From NCBI RefSeq assembly GCF_006874425.1, contig NZ_VIJZ01000005.1, forward strand, positions 310,001 to 374,000: a DNA stretch of 64,000 nucleotides, given 5' to 3'. The stretch comes from Paenibacillus ottowii (GTDB lineage Bacteria > Bacillota > Bacilli > Paenibacillales > Paenibacillaceae). The position numbers and the translations under genes were made by a program. Below are positions 46,756-56,178 of this stretch, in pieces; position 1 is the stretch's first letter, and each line of letters opens with the position of its first letter. The notes beneath the pieces were generated by a model. The model searched no databases and was not told the DNA's origin. It saw only the letters and a program-made list of their open reading frames with translations.

Positions 46756-49152
46756 TCAAGACGCACCCTTCATAAGCGACATAATCCAGCTTGTCATTTG
46801 GGTGGTGTCTGCGTCCAGTAAATAGCGCTCCATCTCAGCCATATTATACAATTCCTGATAGCGCGGAGAAGCAGTTAAATCCCGCTTGGGCGGATTGGAT
46901 ACAAAACGAAATTGACCCTCTGTACGCGTCAAAAACTCAAGATCCTCGAAGATGTCCAATACTTTGGATAACATACGGACTGAACAGGAGCACTGCCGGC
47001 TAAGGGCAGGCAGCATTGCTTTTTCATCAATTAGCTGTGTTCCCATTCGGGAAAGCACAATGTAAATACGCTTAAACAGCTCCCTATCGGGACTTACGAG
47101 CCGGCCGCCACGCTCACTGGGCGAATGAAGAAGAAAAACGTTCTCTACATTCTCAAAGGTAGACCATAAAGCATGAAACTGCTCAGGGGTATCTGGCGGC
47201 TCCAGTACGAACAATGACTTCACAGAGTGCTGTGTATTTTTTTGACCATCACTGGGAGTAACGCAGCCATTTTTATCGTATAACCATAAGGATTCAGCAT
47301 CCACAGCGCTCGATGGACGAAGCCGAGATGAGGGATGGATCAACACTGCTACATCGTTCTTTCTATCCTCTAAGCTTGGATGAAAGATCTTTAGCCCTCG
47401 CTCCAGTTCGGCAAGAGGGTCCGATACTCCACGGTAATCAAAAATTTGCGGAGCCTGCACACGAATATCCTGCAACATCAGCTGAAGGGATCGTTTACCG
47501 TTCCACTCGTTAATTGATAATTCACCCAACAGATCTATGTCCGTATCCTGCTGTAAAAAATCAGCCAAATCGCCACGTCGGAAGGCAACTGCTTCCAGCG
47601 ATAAACCGTTCTGCTCCAGTACTAGCTTCACATGGTTTTTCTCACGTCCCATTTTACGAGCCTCACGCAATTGAAGCCCCTGTAATACGAATCGTGGCGA
47701 GGGATTTCCCATACCAAAAGGCTGGAGCAATTCGAGTTCTTCAACTACTTGTAAAGATACCTCATCCAGACGACAGACCATATCAGCCTCAGCTACAGGA
47801 ATAAAATCTTCTGGTGTGAGAATGGAAGCTGCATAGCGGTTTAGCCGTTCTTCAAATAATTGAAGATTGTCACAGGACAATGTCATTCCCGCCGCCGAAG
47901 GATGTCCACCAAAATGCTCCATGAGCTCATGGCAATCTGTGAGAGCACTGTAGATATCCAATGCAGGAATAGAGCGAGCAGAACCCTTGCACATGCCTGT
48001 CTCCGCATCTATGCCTAGAATAATAGTTGGCCGATAATAGCGATCCAACAGCTTGGATGCCACAATCCCGACGACACCAACATTCCAGCCTTCACCAGCC
48101 AAAACAATAACGGATGGAAGCTTGCCTCCATTGATTTTGGATGCTAGTTGCTGCTCGGCTTGCTCCACAATGCGTTCGACCACTTGTTGACGCTCACGAT
48201 TGAGCAGATCCAGCGCATGCGCAAGTTGGTCTGCTTCCTCCTCTTTTTCTGTCGTTAGCAGGGAGACAGCTCGTCCCGCATGATCCAGTCGCCCGCTCGC
48301 ATTAATCCGCGGAGCCAATGCAAACGCGATGTTGACCGAAGTCACTGTGGATATCTCCACACCCGCTAGATGAAGTAGCGCCCGAATCCCTGGGAATGCA
48401 GAGTTTCTCATGGATTGAATCCCTCGGCGTACTATCGTCCGGTTCTCACCATGTAGTGGCATCAAATCAGCTACTGTACCAATAGCGGCAATTTCAAACC
48501 ATTCCTCGGGTACTTCACTCAACAACGCCTGAGCCAGCTTCAGAGCAACACCAACGCCTGCAAGGCCTTTAAATGGGTAGGGACAAGCCGGCAGCTTCGG
48601 ATTGATCAATGTATAAGCCTCAGGAAGTACAGCAGGCGGTTCATGATGATCAGTCACAATTACATCGATCCCTAAGGAAGTCGCATAAGCAACTTGCTCT
48701 ACTGCACTAATTCCCGTATCCACCGTAATAACCAGCGTAACTCCTTGCTGATGTGCCCAATCCAGAGCATGGTTGTGCAGACCATATCCCTCATTCGAAC
48801 GATGAGGAATGTAAATATCATAAGATGCCTTCAGAAAACGCATAAGCTGAATCATCAATGATGTACTGGATACGCCATCCGCGTCATAGTCACCATAGAT
48901 TAGTATATGCTCGCCACGCTCCAGGGCCTGGCGAATTCTCGGCACAGCCTCTTTCATCCCAAGAAGCAGATATGGGTCGTGTACATCGTCCACACTTCCG
49001 TACAAAAAGCGGTTTGCTTCCCCGGCTGTAGTGACGCCCCGGTTTACTAAAAGCCGGGACAACAATGGTGAAATCCCCAGCTCTTCTGTTAACGGCTGAG
49101 CCGCTTCCAGGTTAACCTCCGGGGTCTTCCATCTGTACTGCGAATGAAGCAA
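46756..49152 (-). CDS. recJ: Single-stranded-DNA-specific exonuclease RecJ
   Basis: A 5'-3' exonuclease in recombination and mismatch repair. The 798-residue protein carries the DHH phosphoesterase motifs: YGDYDADG at 86-93, the aspartate of TVDTGIS (about 145), and TDHHEPP at 167-173. The DHHA1 domain follows with AFALAPRINASGRLDHAG and GHPSAAGM, then an OB domain. The extra C-terminal domain (about 560-798) is typical of the long Firmicute RecJ. It starts with TTG 49152 behind AAGGTGA. The CDF transporter gene lies just upstream on the same strand. Confidence 0.96.
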   Translation of the reverse strand: MLHSQYRWKTPEVNLEAAQPLTEELGISPLLSRLLVNRGVTTAGEANRFLYGSVDDVHDPYLLLGMKEAVPRIRQALERGEHILIYGDYDADGVSSTSLMIQLMRFLKASYDIYIPHRSNEGYGLHNHALDWAHQQGVTLVITVDTGISAVEQVAYATSLGIDVIVTDHHEPPAVLPEAYTLINPKLPACPYPFKGLAGVGVALKLAQALLSEVPEEWFEIAAIGTVADLMPLHGENRTIVRRGIQSMRNSAFPGIRALLHLAGVEISTVTSVNIAFALAPRINASGRLDHAGRAVSLLTTEKEEEADQLAHALDLLNRERQQVVERIVEQAEQQLASKINGGKLPSVIVLAGEGWNVGVVGIVASKLLDRYYRPTIILGIDAETGMCKGSARSIPALDIYSALTDCHELMEHFGGHPSAAGMTLSCDNLQLFEERLNRYAASILTPEDFIPVAEADMVCRLDEVSLQVVEELELLQPFGMGNPSPRFVLQGLQLREARKMGREKNHVKLVLEQNGLSLEAVAFRRGDLADFLQQDTDIDLLGELSINEWNGKRSLQLMLQDIRVQAPQIFDYRGVSDPLAELERGLKIFHPSLEDRKNDVAVLIHPSSRLRPSSAVDAESLWLYDKNGCVTPSDGQKNTQHSVKSLFVLEPPDTPEQFHALWSTFENVENVFLLHSPSERGGRLVSPDRELFKRIYIVLSRMGTQLIDEKAMLPALSRQCSCSVRMLSKVLDIFEDLEFLTRTEGQFRFVSNPPKRDLTASPRYQELYNMAEMERYLLDADTTQMTSWIMSLMKGAS

Positions 49153-49185
49153 TCCTATTCACCTTTCTTTCATAGTCGGCCTGCC

Positions 49186-50142
49186 TCATTGAAGCAAGGA
49201 CGACGCATCATTATCAGGCAGTTCATGATTGGATTTATAAGGATACCCGGCTTGGTAAGAAATGAACTGCATTTGTACATGAGTCACCTGTGGAAAACGG
49301 GCTAATAGCAAATTTTTAGCTCGATCGGCAATTTCCTGTGCTTCCTGCACCGTAATCCGCGGGTTAACACTTATCGTAACATCCACTGTTATGAAATGGC
49401 CCGTTTCCTGAGCATGTAAGTGTTCCACCGTTACAATACCATATACTCGTTGAATCGTCTCCATAAAGCGCTGGGAGTCTTCCTCCCGCAAGGGCTGTGC
49501 AGGAGCTTGGTACACGGTATTCATCACCATCAGATATCCTTTACGCAACACCAGACAGGCTACCAGCAAAGCTGCAGTTGGATCAAGATACAATAGTGCA
49601 GGCCATTCCATTGCTTCGCCAGTCATTGCACCGATCATGCCGATCAATGCAATCAAAGATGAATACAGCGAGTACCGTTCATGGTTAGCATACCGGTCTG
49701 CTTCCGCTTTAAGGCCATGTTTTATCGAGTAGCGATATTGAAACTGAAATAATGCTTCTCTCAACACCAAAGCAATTAACACGGTAATTAAAGCATACAG
49801 ACCGGGAGCCTGCGGCTCCGAACTACTTAATGAACGAACAGCAGAAATACCTAGCTGAAGCCCGCTCATCAGCACTAGGATAGCCAGCACCACAGATATG
49901 ACCGTCCGAACTTTTTCACCGTTCCGCAACCGCGCCAGCACTCCGTGATCTGTACTTGCCTTGGAAAACAACAGCTCTTGCAAACGGGAAGCACTATCCG
50001 CAGCCGTGTGCAGTGCATCCCCCAACAACGCTTTGCTGTTTGCCGCATAACCGACGGTTCCCTTAAGAACAGCCAACACGAGATTACCTACAATCCCGCT
50101 CAACGCCGCAGTTTCTAGTGATCGGCTGCGTTCGCTACTCAC
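49186..50142 (-). CDS. Cation diffusion facilitator family transporter
   Basis: A 318-residue metal/proton antiporter of the CDF family. It has membrane helices in the first 210 residues and a cytoplasmic C-terminal domain (about 215-300, with VEHLHAQETGHFITVDVTISVNP). The first metal site is ALLGDALHTAADS (about 38-50, HxxxD); the second is in ANHERYSLYSSLIAL, where the usual HxxxD reads as H..YS, so binding there may differ. Substrate (Zn, Mn, Fe or Co) cannot be given. Start GTG 50142 behind GGGGGAAA. It is probably in the transcript with recJ. Confidence 0.88.
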   Translation of the reverse strand: MSSERSRSLETAALSGIVGNLVLAVLKGTVGYAANSKALLGDALHTAADSASRLQELLFSKASTDHGVLARLRNGEKVRTVISVVLAILVLMSGLQLGISAVRSLSSSEPQAPGLYALITVLIALVLREALFQFQYRYSIKHGLKAEADRYANHERYSLYSSLIALIGMIGAMTGEAMEWPALLYLDPTAALLVACLVLRKGYLMVMNTVYQAPAQPLREEDSQRFMETIQRVYGIVTVEHLHAQETGHFITVDVTISVNPRITVQEAQEIADRAKNLLLARFPQVTHVQMQFISYQAGYPYKSNHELPDNDASSLLQ

Positions 50143-50275
50143 AACGTTTCCCCCTCAATCCTGAACTAACCCTTTCCCGATAAAGCTCCATTCCAATTAA
50201 CCGGATTTCTTCAAATAAAACTTTTTATGAACGCCGTGTCTCACTATTAACCCCAAACATAAGGTAAATATTAAA

Positions 50276-50312
50276 ACCTTAGAAAACCGCGCCTAAGCAG
50301 ACGCGGCTTTCT
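50276..50312 (-). terminator. Terminator of secD-secF
   Basis: AACCGCG (50285-50291) and CGCGGCTT (50302-50309) form a GC-rich stem. The minus strand continues TTTTCTAAGGTTTT. It lies about 35 bp after the secF stop codon. Confidence 0.7.
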
Positions 50313-50344
50313 CTTTAATTTTATACTACTGGTATTTGCGTAAC

Positions 50345-51259
50345 TTAAGACTTTGCAGTTTTGGCTGCTCCACCAGCTGTCGGCGTCTTTTGTTTTCCCT
50401 TCAGAGCTACCCACAACGGGCTGGCAATAAAGATGGAAGAGTAAGCACCAAACAGCAAACCGATCACCATCGCAAGCGAGAACATCCGAATCGATTCGCC
50501 GCCAAATATGAATAGACAAACGGACGCAATAAACACTGTAAACACAGTTGCGAGTGAACGCGTCATCGTTTGTGCAATACTGTGATCGACTACTTGCTCC
50601 AAATCAGCTCTGGACTTTTTCTTTGCAAATCGTAGATTTTCCCGAATACGGTCAAAAATAACGACGGTATCGTTAATGGAGAAACCGACAATTGTCAAAA
50701 TGGCCGTAATAAAGGTCAAATCGACCTCAAGTCGGAAAATCGAGAAAATACTGATGACAAGAAACGCATCATGCAGCAACGAAACAATCGCAGCAACCGC
50801 AAAACGCCATTCAAACCGAATCGAAATGTAGATAGCAATGGCCACAGAGGCTAGCAAAACCGCCCAAATTGCATTTCGCTCCAGCTCTTGCGCCATTTCC
50901 GTATCCACCGTATTGACCTCAAATGATGCCTTTGGATCAAGCTCTTTGTTAAAAGAGGTTTTGAAATCATTCACTTGCTGATCCGTCAACACTTGTGAAA
51001 AACGAATGCCGAATCGCTCTTTACCTGGTGTATAATCTACCTCTTTGCCGATCCCGTTCTTGTCCAGCAAAGTTTGAATCTGTTTTTGTGTAACTACCTT
51101 GGTCAAATTAACATCCACGTTGGAACCGGAACGGAAATCAACCCCGTAATTCAAACCGAATATCGACAAGCTCAAAATACCAAGCAACGTGACAATAATC
51201 GAGAATGTATAAAACCACTTGCTCATCTTGACATATTTGTAGTCCCAATTAAAGCGCAC
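50345..51259 (-). CDS. secF: Protein translocase subunit SecF
   Basis: Part of the SecDF membrane complex that uses the proton gradient to pull exported proteins out of SecYEG. The 304-residue protein has six membrane segments and one outer loop. The first helix ends in LNYGVDFRSGSNVDV (compare GxDFxGG), and the RND-type motifs TIVGFSINDTVVIFDRIREN (about 187-206) and RSLATVFTVFIASVCLFIFGG are clear. GTG 51259 gives MRFNWDYKYVK and has AAGGAG ten bases upstream; GTG 51268 is too close to it. It overlaps the end of secD by 11 bp. In B. subtilis the two are fused, here they are separate. Confidence 0.95.
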   Translation of the reverse strand: MRFNWDYKYVKMSKWFYTFSIIVTLLGILSLSIFGLNYGVDFRSGSNVDVNLTKVVTQKQIQTLLDKNGIGKEVDYTPGKERFGIRFSQVLTDQQVNDFKTSFNKELDPKASFEVNTVDTEMAQELERNAIWAVLLASVAIAIYISIRFEWRFAVAAIVSLLHDAFLVISIFSIFRLEVDLTFITAILTIVGFSINDTVVIFDRIRENLRFAKKKSRADLEQVVDHSIAQTMTRSLATVFTVFIASVCLFIFGGESIRMFSLAMVIGLLFGAYSSIFIASPLWVALKGKQKTPTAGGAAKTAKS

Positions 51260-52505
51260 TAATATCACTCTCCTTCACACCAAAATACTTGGCCTTCTTC
51301 ACAGCATCCGCTTTAACCAGCAGATTGAGCAAGAAGCGCGAGAAGAAGATATTTGTCAAAATACTAACGACAATATCAACGATGAGCACGAGAGCAAATC
51401 CTCGAACGGAGCCTGTACCCAGACCAAACATGACGGCTGCCGCTATGATTGTTGTAATATTGGCATCCATAACTGTACGGAACGATGCCTTACTGCCTGC
51501 GATGACAGAAGAACGAATCGTTTTGCCTGACTTGATTTCTTCTTTAATCCGTTCATACGTAATAATGTTGGCATCCACCGCCATCCCGATCCCGAGCACG
51601 AAGGCTGCGATGCCCGGAAGTGTGAGCACAAAACCGCCCAAATAAAAGATCGCAAGCACCAACCAAGTATGAACAATGAGACAGAAGCTAGCGATCAGTC
51701 CCGGTACACGGAACATTGCAATCATAAAGATTAGAATGATGACCGAGCCGATCAGACCAGCACGGATTGTCTGATCCAATGACAATTGACCCAGTGTAGC
51801 CCCTACACTCTGAGAATATTTTTCCGTAAGTTTAAGCGGAAGAGCACCCAGGTTGATGGTATCTGCTAGCTTGTTCGCTTCATCACGTGTGTAGTTACCT
51901 GTAATCGAAGCACTGCCATCCGTCAATTCACTGCGGACTGTAGGTGCAGACAGTAATTCATCATCCAGGAAAATAGCCAACTCTTTATTCATAAGTCGCT
52001 TTGTGATTTCCGCGAATTTGGCTTTGTCCTTTACTTTAATACTAATCTCAGGTTTATTCAGCTGGTCATAGCCAACAACAGCGCCATTCTCCACAAAATC
52101 ATTACCACGGAGCTCAATTTTACTGTATTGACCCGGCTTTTTAGCATCTGCTGCCGTTGCACTACGGAAGGTTAACTCTGCGGGTTTTTTCAGCATGGAG
52201 CGGACTTCTGCCTCATTAGAGACACCAGCAAGCCGCACCCGAATCCGATTGCTCCCCTCTGTTGTTACCTCCGGCTCAGTCGTACCAAGCGCATTAATCC
52301 GTCTTTCCAGACTTTGTGCTGTTTGTATCAGAGACTGGCTGGTTACTTGCTGCCCGGCTTCCAAAGGCTGGGCTTCATATAAAATTTCAAAGCCTCCCTT
52401 TAAATCGAGGCCTAGTTTTAAACTTTTTAGTAGGCCCGGGCTTGTCCCGACCATAACACCAGTTGTTATGAGCACGACCACGATGAAACTTAGAATTCTC
52501 TTCAT
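51249..52505 (-). CDS. secD: Protein translocase subunit SecD
   Basis: Partner of SecF in protein export. The 418-residue protein has a first membrane helix (about 5-25), then GLDLKGGFEILYE (D1 motif), a periplasm-type P1 domain (about 45-230) and five further helices. The latter contain PGIAAFVLGIGMAVDANIITYERIKEE (about 297-323), where the conserved Asp lies in the membrane. ATG 52505 is chosen; the frame opens earlier at 52559 but the promoter lies there. A consensus promoter is just upstream. Full length. Confidence 0.95.
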   Translation of the reverse strand: MKRILSFIVVVLITTGVMVGTSPGLLKSLKLGLDLKGGFEILYEAQPLEAGQQVTSQSLIQTAQSLERRINALGTTEPEVTTEGSNRIRVRLAGVSNEAEVRSMLKKPAELTFRSATAADAKKPGQYSKIELRGNDFVENGAVVGYDQLNKPEISIKVKDKAKFAEITKRLMNKELAIFLDDELLSAPTVRSELTDGSASITGNYTRDEANKLADTINLGALPLKLTEKYSQSVGATLGQLSLDQTIRAGLIGSVIILIFMIAMFRVPGLIASFCLIVHTWLVLAIFYLGGFVLTLPGIAAFVLGIGMAVDANIITYERIKEEIKSGKTIRSSVIAGSKASFRTVMDANITTIIAAAVMFGLGTGSVRGFALVLIVDIVVSILTNIFFSRFLLNLLVKADAVKKAKYFGVKESDISAL

Positions 52506-52541
52506 TCCGTCCCATGTTCCCCTTTCATTCTCAATATTCCT

Positions 52542-52570
52542 ATTATAGCTACCCCTCAAAAAGCAGTCAA
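52542..52570 (-). promoter_or_regulatory. Promoter of secD-secF
   Basis: TTGACT (52570-52565), 17 bp, TATAAT (52547-52542) on the minus strand. It is the best-matching promoter in the window and lies 37 bp before the secD start codon. Confidence 0.85.
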
Positions 52571-52579
52571 TTTGAACGC

Positions 52580-52611
52580 AAAAAAAGACCCCCTTCTATT
52601 CGAAAGTGGAG
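52580..52611 (-). terminator. Terminator overlapping the end of the comN-like gene
   Basis: On the minus strand CTCC(A)CTT pairs with AAGGGGG around the loop TCGAATAG, followed by TCTTTTTTT. The stop codon TAG lies in the loop. This leaves only about 10 bp to the secD -35. Confidence 0.7.
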
Positions 52612-52853
52612 CCCCGTAATGCGGACATCGTCAAATAGTTCATAAAGCTCGTCGCTTTAAGGGAAAGTATATCGTTAACGAGCTTGTGCAGCGGAGGAAT
52701 ACCCTCCTTTTCATATTTATGGCTGACGCAATTCCACACGTCCTTACTGGTGACATGTTCATAGCCTACAAGAATCAGCTCATCCGCCTTACTTTGACAG
52801 AGTATCTCAATTGCGTCAACCCAATCCTGCTCATCCAGCTCTTCCATACCCAC
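52596..52853 (-). CDS. ComN-like post-transcriptional regulator
   Basis: An 85-residue protein of the small family that includes ComN (YrzD) of B. subtilis, which acts post-transcriptionally on comE mRNA and interacts with DivIVA. Supporting features are ADELILVGYEHVTSKDVWNCVSHKY (about 23-47), PPLHKLVNDILSL and SFMNYLTMSAL near the C-terminus. The gene lies between secD and spoVB exactly as comN does in Bacillus. The start is GTG 52853 with GGAGG ten bases before. It is soluble and acidic. Whether it controls competence genes in this organism is unknown. Confidence 0.75.
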   Translation of the reverse strand: MGMEELDEQDWVDAIEILCQSKADELILVGYEHVTSKDVWNCVSHKYEKEGIPPLHKLVNDILSLKATSFMNYLTMSALRGSTFE

Positions 52854-53159
52854 GATGGCCGTTCCTCCTCCCAGCGACTATCGGTTCCGCAGATCAGTAA
52901 TTAGCGGGGTTGTTGACTGCTTTATAGAACATTTCTGTCCTGATCTTGGAAAACCCTTCTTTTCGTCGAAAATAGCCGTAAATCAACAATATATGCATTC
53001 ATTTCGCTCGTCAATAGCAGAATTCCCCACTCTCCCTCTTGTAATCTGGATCACCTTATTTTCAAGCTGAAAAGCTTGTCATGAACATGGACAGGTCCGG
53101 CATATCTTCTAAGGAACATATAGATGCTGAATTACATTTTGGGGAAGAGGGAGTTGCGA
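52854..53159 (+). other. Spacer between comN-like gene and spoVB
   Basis: About 305 bp of divergent intergenic DNA. It holds the ribosome sites of both genes and a small hairpin CAAGCT-GAAA-AGCTTG at 53063-53078 without a T-run. I found no convincing Sigma-A promoter; a Sigma-E promoter for spoVB was looked for but not recognised. Confidence 0.4.
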
Positions 53160-54731
53160 TTGAAAAAGCAGACGTTCATTCATGGAGCAATTATTTTATT
53201 GGCAGCGGGAATCATCAATCGGCTACTGGGTTTTATTCCCCGAATCGCACTCCCGCGTATTATCGGTCCCGAAGGAGTAGGGCTCTACCAGCAGGGATAT
53301 CCCTTTTTTATCGTACTAGTGACTCTTATTACTGGGGGCATCCCTCTTGCGGTGGCCAAGCTTGTAGCTGAAGCTGAAACGGCAGGGCAACCCGAAATGT
53401 CACGGCGTATTTTGCACACAAGCTTGCGCTTCACCATTACACTCAGCCTGATTGCCATGGCAATCTGTCTTGTGTTTGCACCTTGGATCACAAGCCATCT
53501 CCTGACCGACAGCCGGGTATATTATACATTTGTGAGTATGAGCCCAATGATTGTCATTGTTGCTGTTTCCTCAGCTTATAGGGGCTATTTTCAAGGAAAA
53601 CAAAATATGATTCCGTCCGCGAGTTCCTCCATTGCGGAAACCGTCATGCGCATTTTTTGCGTCATTTGGTTTGCTTACTTGTTACTTCCCCATGGGATAG
53701 CCTACGCTGCTGCAGGTGCCATGCTCGGTGCTCTGGCGGGTGAATTCATTGGCATGGTTGTGCTGCTATGGCAATACGCCTGGAACCAGCGAAAGGATTA
53801 TACTCTTCAACCGAAGGCTCCTTTATCTTCAGAGGTCTATACCGAGCAATCATCTATTTTGTCACGTCTTATGTCTATATCCGTTCCCGTCACGGCTGGT
53901 AGGCTTGTTGGTTCCTTATCATATCTACTCGAATCGATCTTGTGTATGCGCAGCCTCGCCATAGCGGGCATTGCAACTGGTGTGGCAACCGCACAATATG
54001 GAGCCATGCAAGGAATGGTTATTCCTGTTTTATTACTACCGGGGGTCCTTACCAGCTCGTTGGCTGTTTCACTTGTGCCTTCGTTATCCGAAGCCGCAGC
54101 TAACGGACATATTACCGCCATTCACAAACGTTTGCATCAATCGCTTCGTCTTGCTCTAGTCGCAGGAGCCCCATTTGCCGTTATTATGTATGTATTGGCA
54201 GAACCGCTGTGTTTGTTGCTCTACAATAATGGCGATATTGCAAGCATGCTTAAACTTATGGCCCCATTTGCTCTTTTTATGTACATTCAGGCCCCGCTTC
54301 AGGCAGCACTTCAGGCATTAGACCGTCCTGGAAGTGCCTTATTGAATACCTTTATCGGAGCCATTATCAAAATTGGTCTGATTGTATGGCTTGCTTCCCA
54401 ACCTCAGTACGGTATTTACGGAGCTGTCATTGCCATCTGTATTAATAATGCTATCGTTACCCTCCTACATGGCTTCAGTGTCAGCAGACTGCTTCGTTTT
54501 CGTGTACGTTTACTTGACTTTTGGAAAACCGGGATGGGAATGATCATTATGGCGGCAGCGGTATTATATACCTACAGGCATTTAACGATTTTCAATCAAA
54601 TATGGCTCCAGTTTATTTTTGCCGCAGGAATAGGAATTATTCTCTACCTGTTCCTGATGACCATAATCAAAATGATCGATTGGGACAACCTCACCCGCAT
54701 TCCAATTCTTAGAAGGTGGTTTAAAGCATAA
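53160..54731 (+). CDS. spoVB: Stage V sporulation protein B-like lipid flippase (SpoVB/MurJ-type MOP family)
   Basis: A polytopic membrane protein of about 523 residues with some 14 helices, of the MOP superfamily branch containing SpoVB, involved in moving lipid-linked cortex or wall precursors across the membrane during sporulation. The N-terminus MKKQTFIHGAIILLAAGIIN and IIGPEGVGLYQQGYPFF match SpoVB. Two starts are credible: TTG 53160, six bases after GAGGGAG and aligned with SpoVB, and ATG 53124 behind AAGGA. The first is preferred. Gene order secD-comN-spoVB supports the name. It is read toward the convergent DUF421 gene with only five bases between stops. Confidence 0.9.
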   Translation: MKKQTFIHGAIILLAAGIINRLLGFIPRIALPRIIGPEGVGLYQQGYPFFIVLVTLITGGIPLAVAKLVAEAETAGQPEMSRRILHTSLRFTITLSLIAMAICLVFAPWITSHLLTDSRVYYTFVSMSPMIVIVAVSSAYRGYFQGKQNMIPSASSSIAETVMRIFCVIWFAYLLLPHGIAYAAAGAMLGALAGEFIGMVVLLWQYAWNQRKDYTLQPKAPLSSEVYTEQSSILSRLMSISVPVTAGRLVGSLSYLLESILCMRSLAIAGIATGVATAQYGAMQGMVIPVLLLPGVLTSSLAVSLVPSLSEAAANGHITAIHKRLHQSLRLALVAGAPFAVIMYVLAEPLCLLLYNNGDIASMLKLMAPFALFMYIQAPLQAALQALDRPGSALLNTFIGAIIKIGLIVWLASQPQYGIYGAVIAICINNAIVTLLHGFSVSRLLRFRVRLLDFWKTGMGMIIMAAAVLYTYRHLTIFNQIWLQFIFAAGIGIILYLFLMTIIKMIDWDNLTRIPILRRWFKA

Positions 54732-54736
54732 AGAAG

Positions 54737-55513
54737 CTATTCCAGAGATTCTCCATAGGCTGGCGGTGTAATGTACACATCCCCTCTATGGTTAACCGAG
54801 CATAAGAAAACATCCTTAAAATCTTTGTGTCCCTTCGCTTGAATCTGATTTTTAAGCCAAAAACGGTTCATATCCATCCGTTCCAAGTTTCGATCCAGCA
54901 CCTTTCCGTCCATAATTAATGGAATAGGCAGTCCCTCATATCTAAACTTTCCGCCAATTTGTGGAGAAGGATGAACTTTATTTTCCTGTTTCTCTTTGTT
55001 TATCAGTTCATTTTCTCTTTCATCCTGCTTATTTTTTTCGTGTTTAGCTTCATCGTAATTTTCCTTGCTAATAACCGTAAGTTTACCTGTTGTCTCCAAA
55101 ATAACATACTCAACTTCGTCCAAACTTTCTATATTTTGTTCACGAAGTTGTAACATCAAGTCGTCTAAGTTGTAACGTTGCTTCTTCATTTCGTCCTTGT
55201 ATAGTTGTCCATTTGAATACAAAACACTGGGCTTACCATCGAATAGTAAGCGCAAACGCCGACTTTTCAGACTGAAATAGGAAATTCCAACTTGCAAAAC
55301 CAACAGCACTCCTAAAGGAATCAACCCTTCATAAAGTGGACGTTTTATATCCTCCAGGCTGAATACAGCAATTTCGGCAATCATAATGGATATGACGAGA
55401 TCGAATACAGACAATTTTCCAATCTCCCTTTTACCCATCAAACGCATCACCAGATATACAATAAAATACATGAGCAGCGTCCGAAAAATATGAGCAAAAA
55501 TATCGTGACTCAA
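54737..55513 (-). CDS. DUF421 membrane protein (YrbG/YetF-like)
   Basis: A 258-residue protein with three N-terminal membrane helices (about 5-100), including VMRLMGKREIGKLSVFDLVISIMIAEIAVFSLED. A cytoplasmic part follows with the two family repeats around KPSVLYSNGQLYKDEMKKQRYNLDDLMLQLREQNI (about 100-135) and the C-terminal PLIMDGKVLDRNLERM. A lysine/glutamate-rich stretch (about 160-185) separates them. The family includes proteins needed for spore germination or resistance, but no biochemical role is known. TTG 55513 behind AGGAGG is preferred to the upstream TTG 55543. It stands beside spoVB as yrbG does in B. subtilis. Confidence 0.82.
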   Translation of the reverse strand: MSHDIFAHIFRTLLMYFIVYLVMRLMGKREIGKLSVFDLVISIMIAEIAVFSLEDIKRPLYEGLIPLGVLLVLQVGISYFSLKSRRLRLLFDGKPSVLYSNGQLYKDEMKKQRYNLDDLMLQLREQNIESLDEVEYVILETTGKLTVISKENYDEAKHEKNKQDERENELINKEKQENKVHPSPQIGGKFRYEGLPIPLIMDGKVLDRNLERMDMNRFWLKNQIQAKGHKDFKDVFLCSVNHRGDVYITPPAYGESLE

Positions 55514-55717
55514 TAGGCTCGCCTCCTCTCCTGTACTTGACAAGACATTAGCCGTTCATTGTACACGTATTCTGACCGTTCTTCACTTGGCTCATACAAA
55601 AAACAAAAGGCTAAATTATTGAAATAAAGAGAAAGACTGCTTACGACTTGGTACTAAGCTAGGAAGCTTGGCCATAGAATGATAATAGTTCAAACCTTGG
55701 TACAGGAGGAATTATCC

Positions 55718-56107
55718 ATGGAGCTCATTCGCCGCTGGTGTTCGTTTCGTCTGGCCCATCCCGTTTTATCCGGCTTATTTTATGCTTTTGCATGGATGCT
55801 GTTAGGCGCATTGATTCTCTCACTACTCTTGTGGATGACACAGATGCAAGAACAGGATTTATCATTGTATACGTACATCGTCCACGCATTCGCCATGCTA
55901 TCTGGCGGCTTCGTCGCCGGTAAAAGATCCACGAACAAAGGCTGGTATCAAGGCGGTATTACAGGCATCCTGTATGGGCTAATCATTCTTCTGGTCGGTT
56001 TTTTGGCATTGGATGCAGGCATGAACGGTAAGGACCTGATGCACTTAGGAATCGCGTTTGTCATAGGAGCAGGTGGGGGGATGTTTGGCATTAACTTCCG
56101 CAAGTAA
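55718..56107 (+). CDS. TIGR04086-type membrane protein (YrzE-like)
   Basis: A 129-residue protein with four predicted membrane helices: about 18-42, 52-72, 80-100 and 106-126. Glycine-rich features are GGFVAGKRSTNKGWYQGGITGILYG and the final GAGGGMFGINFRK. This matches the small Firmicute family of YrzE, whose role is unknown. The ATG at 55718 follows AGGAGG. An open frame extends to 55679 but has no ribosome site. Gene order yajC-yrzE-DUF421-spoVB matches B. subtilis. It ends at a strong terminator shared with convergent yajC. Confidence 0.78.
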   Translation: MELIRRWCSFRLAHPVLSGLFYAFAWMLLGALILSLLLWMTQMQEQDLSLYTYIVHAFAMLSGGFVAGKRSTNKGWYQGGITGILYGLIILLVGFLALDAGMNGKDLMHLGIAFVIGAGGGMFGINFRK

Positions 56108-56128
56108 ATCGACATGTATACCACACAC

Positions 56129-56164
56129 AAAAAAACCGAGCCTCCTCAAAGGCTCGGTTTTTGC
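56129..56164 (+). terminator. Bidirectional terminator between yrzE-like gene and yajC
   Basis: ACCGAGCC (56135-56142) and GGCTCGGT (56151-56158) with an 8-nt loop, flanked by an A-run and a T-run. It works for both converging genes. Confidence 0.9.
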
Positions 56165-56178
56165 ATAATAATCGCATA

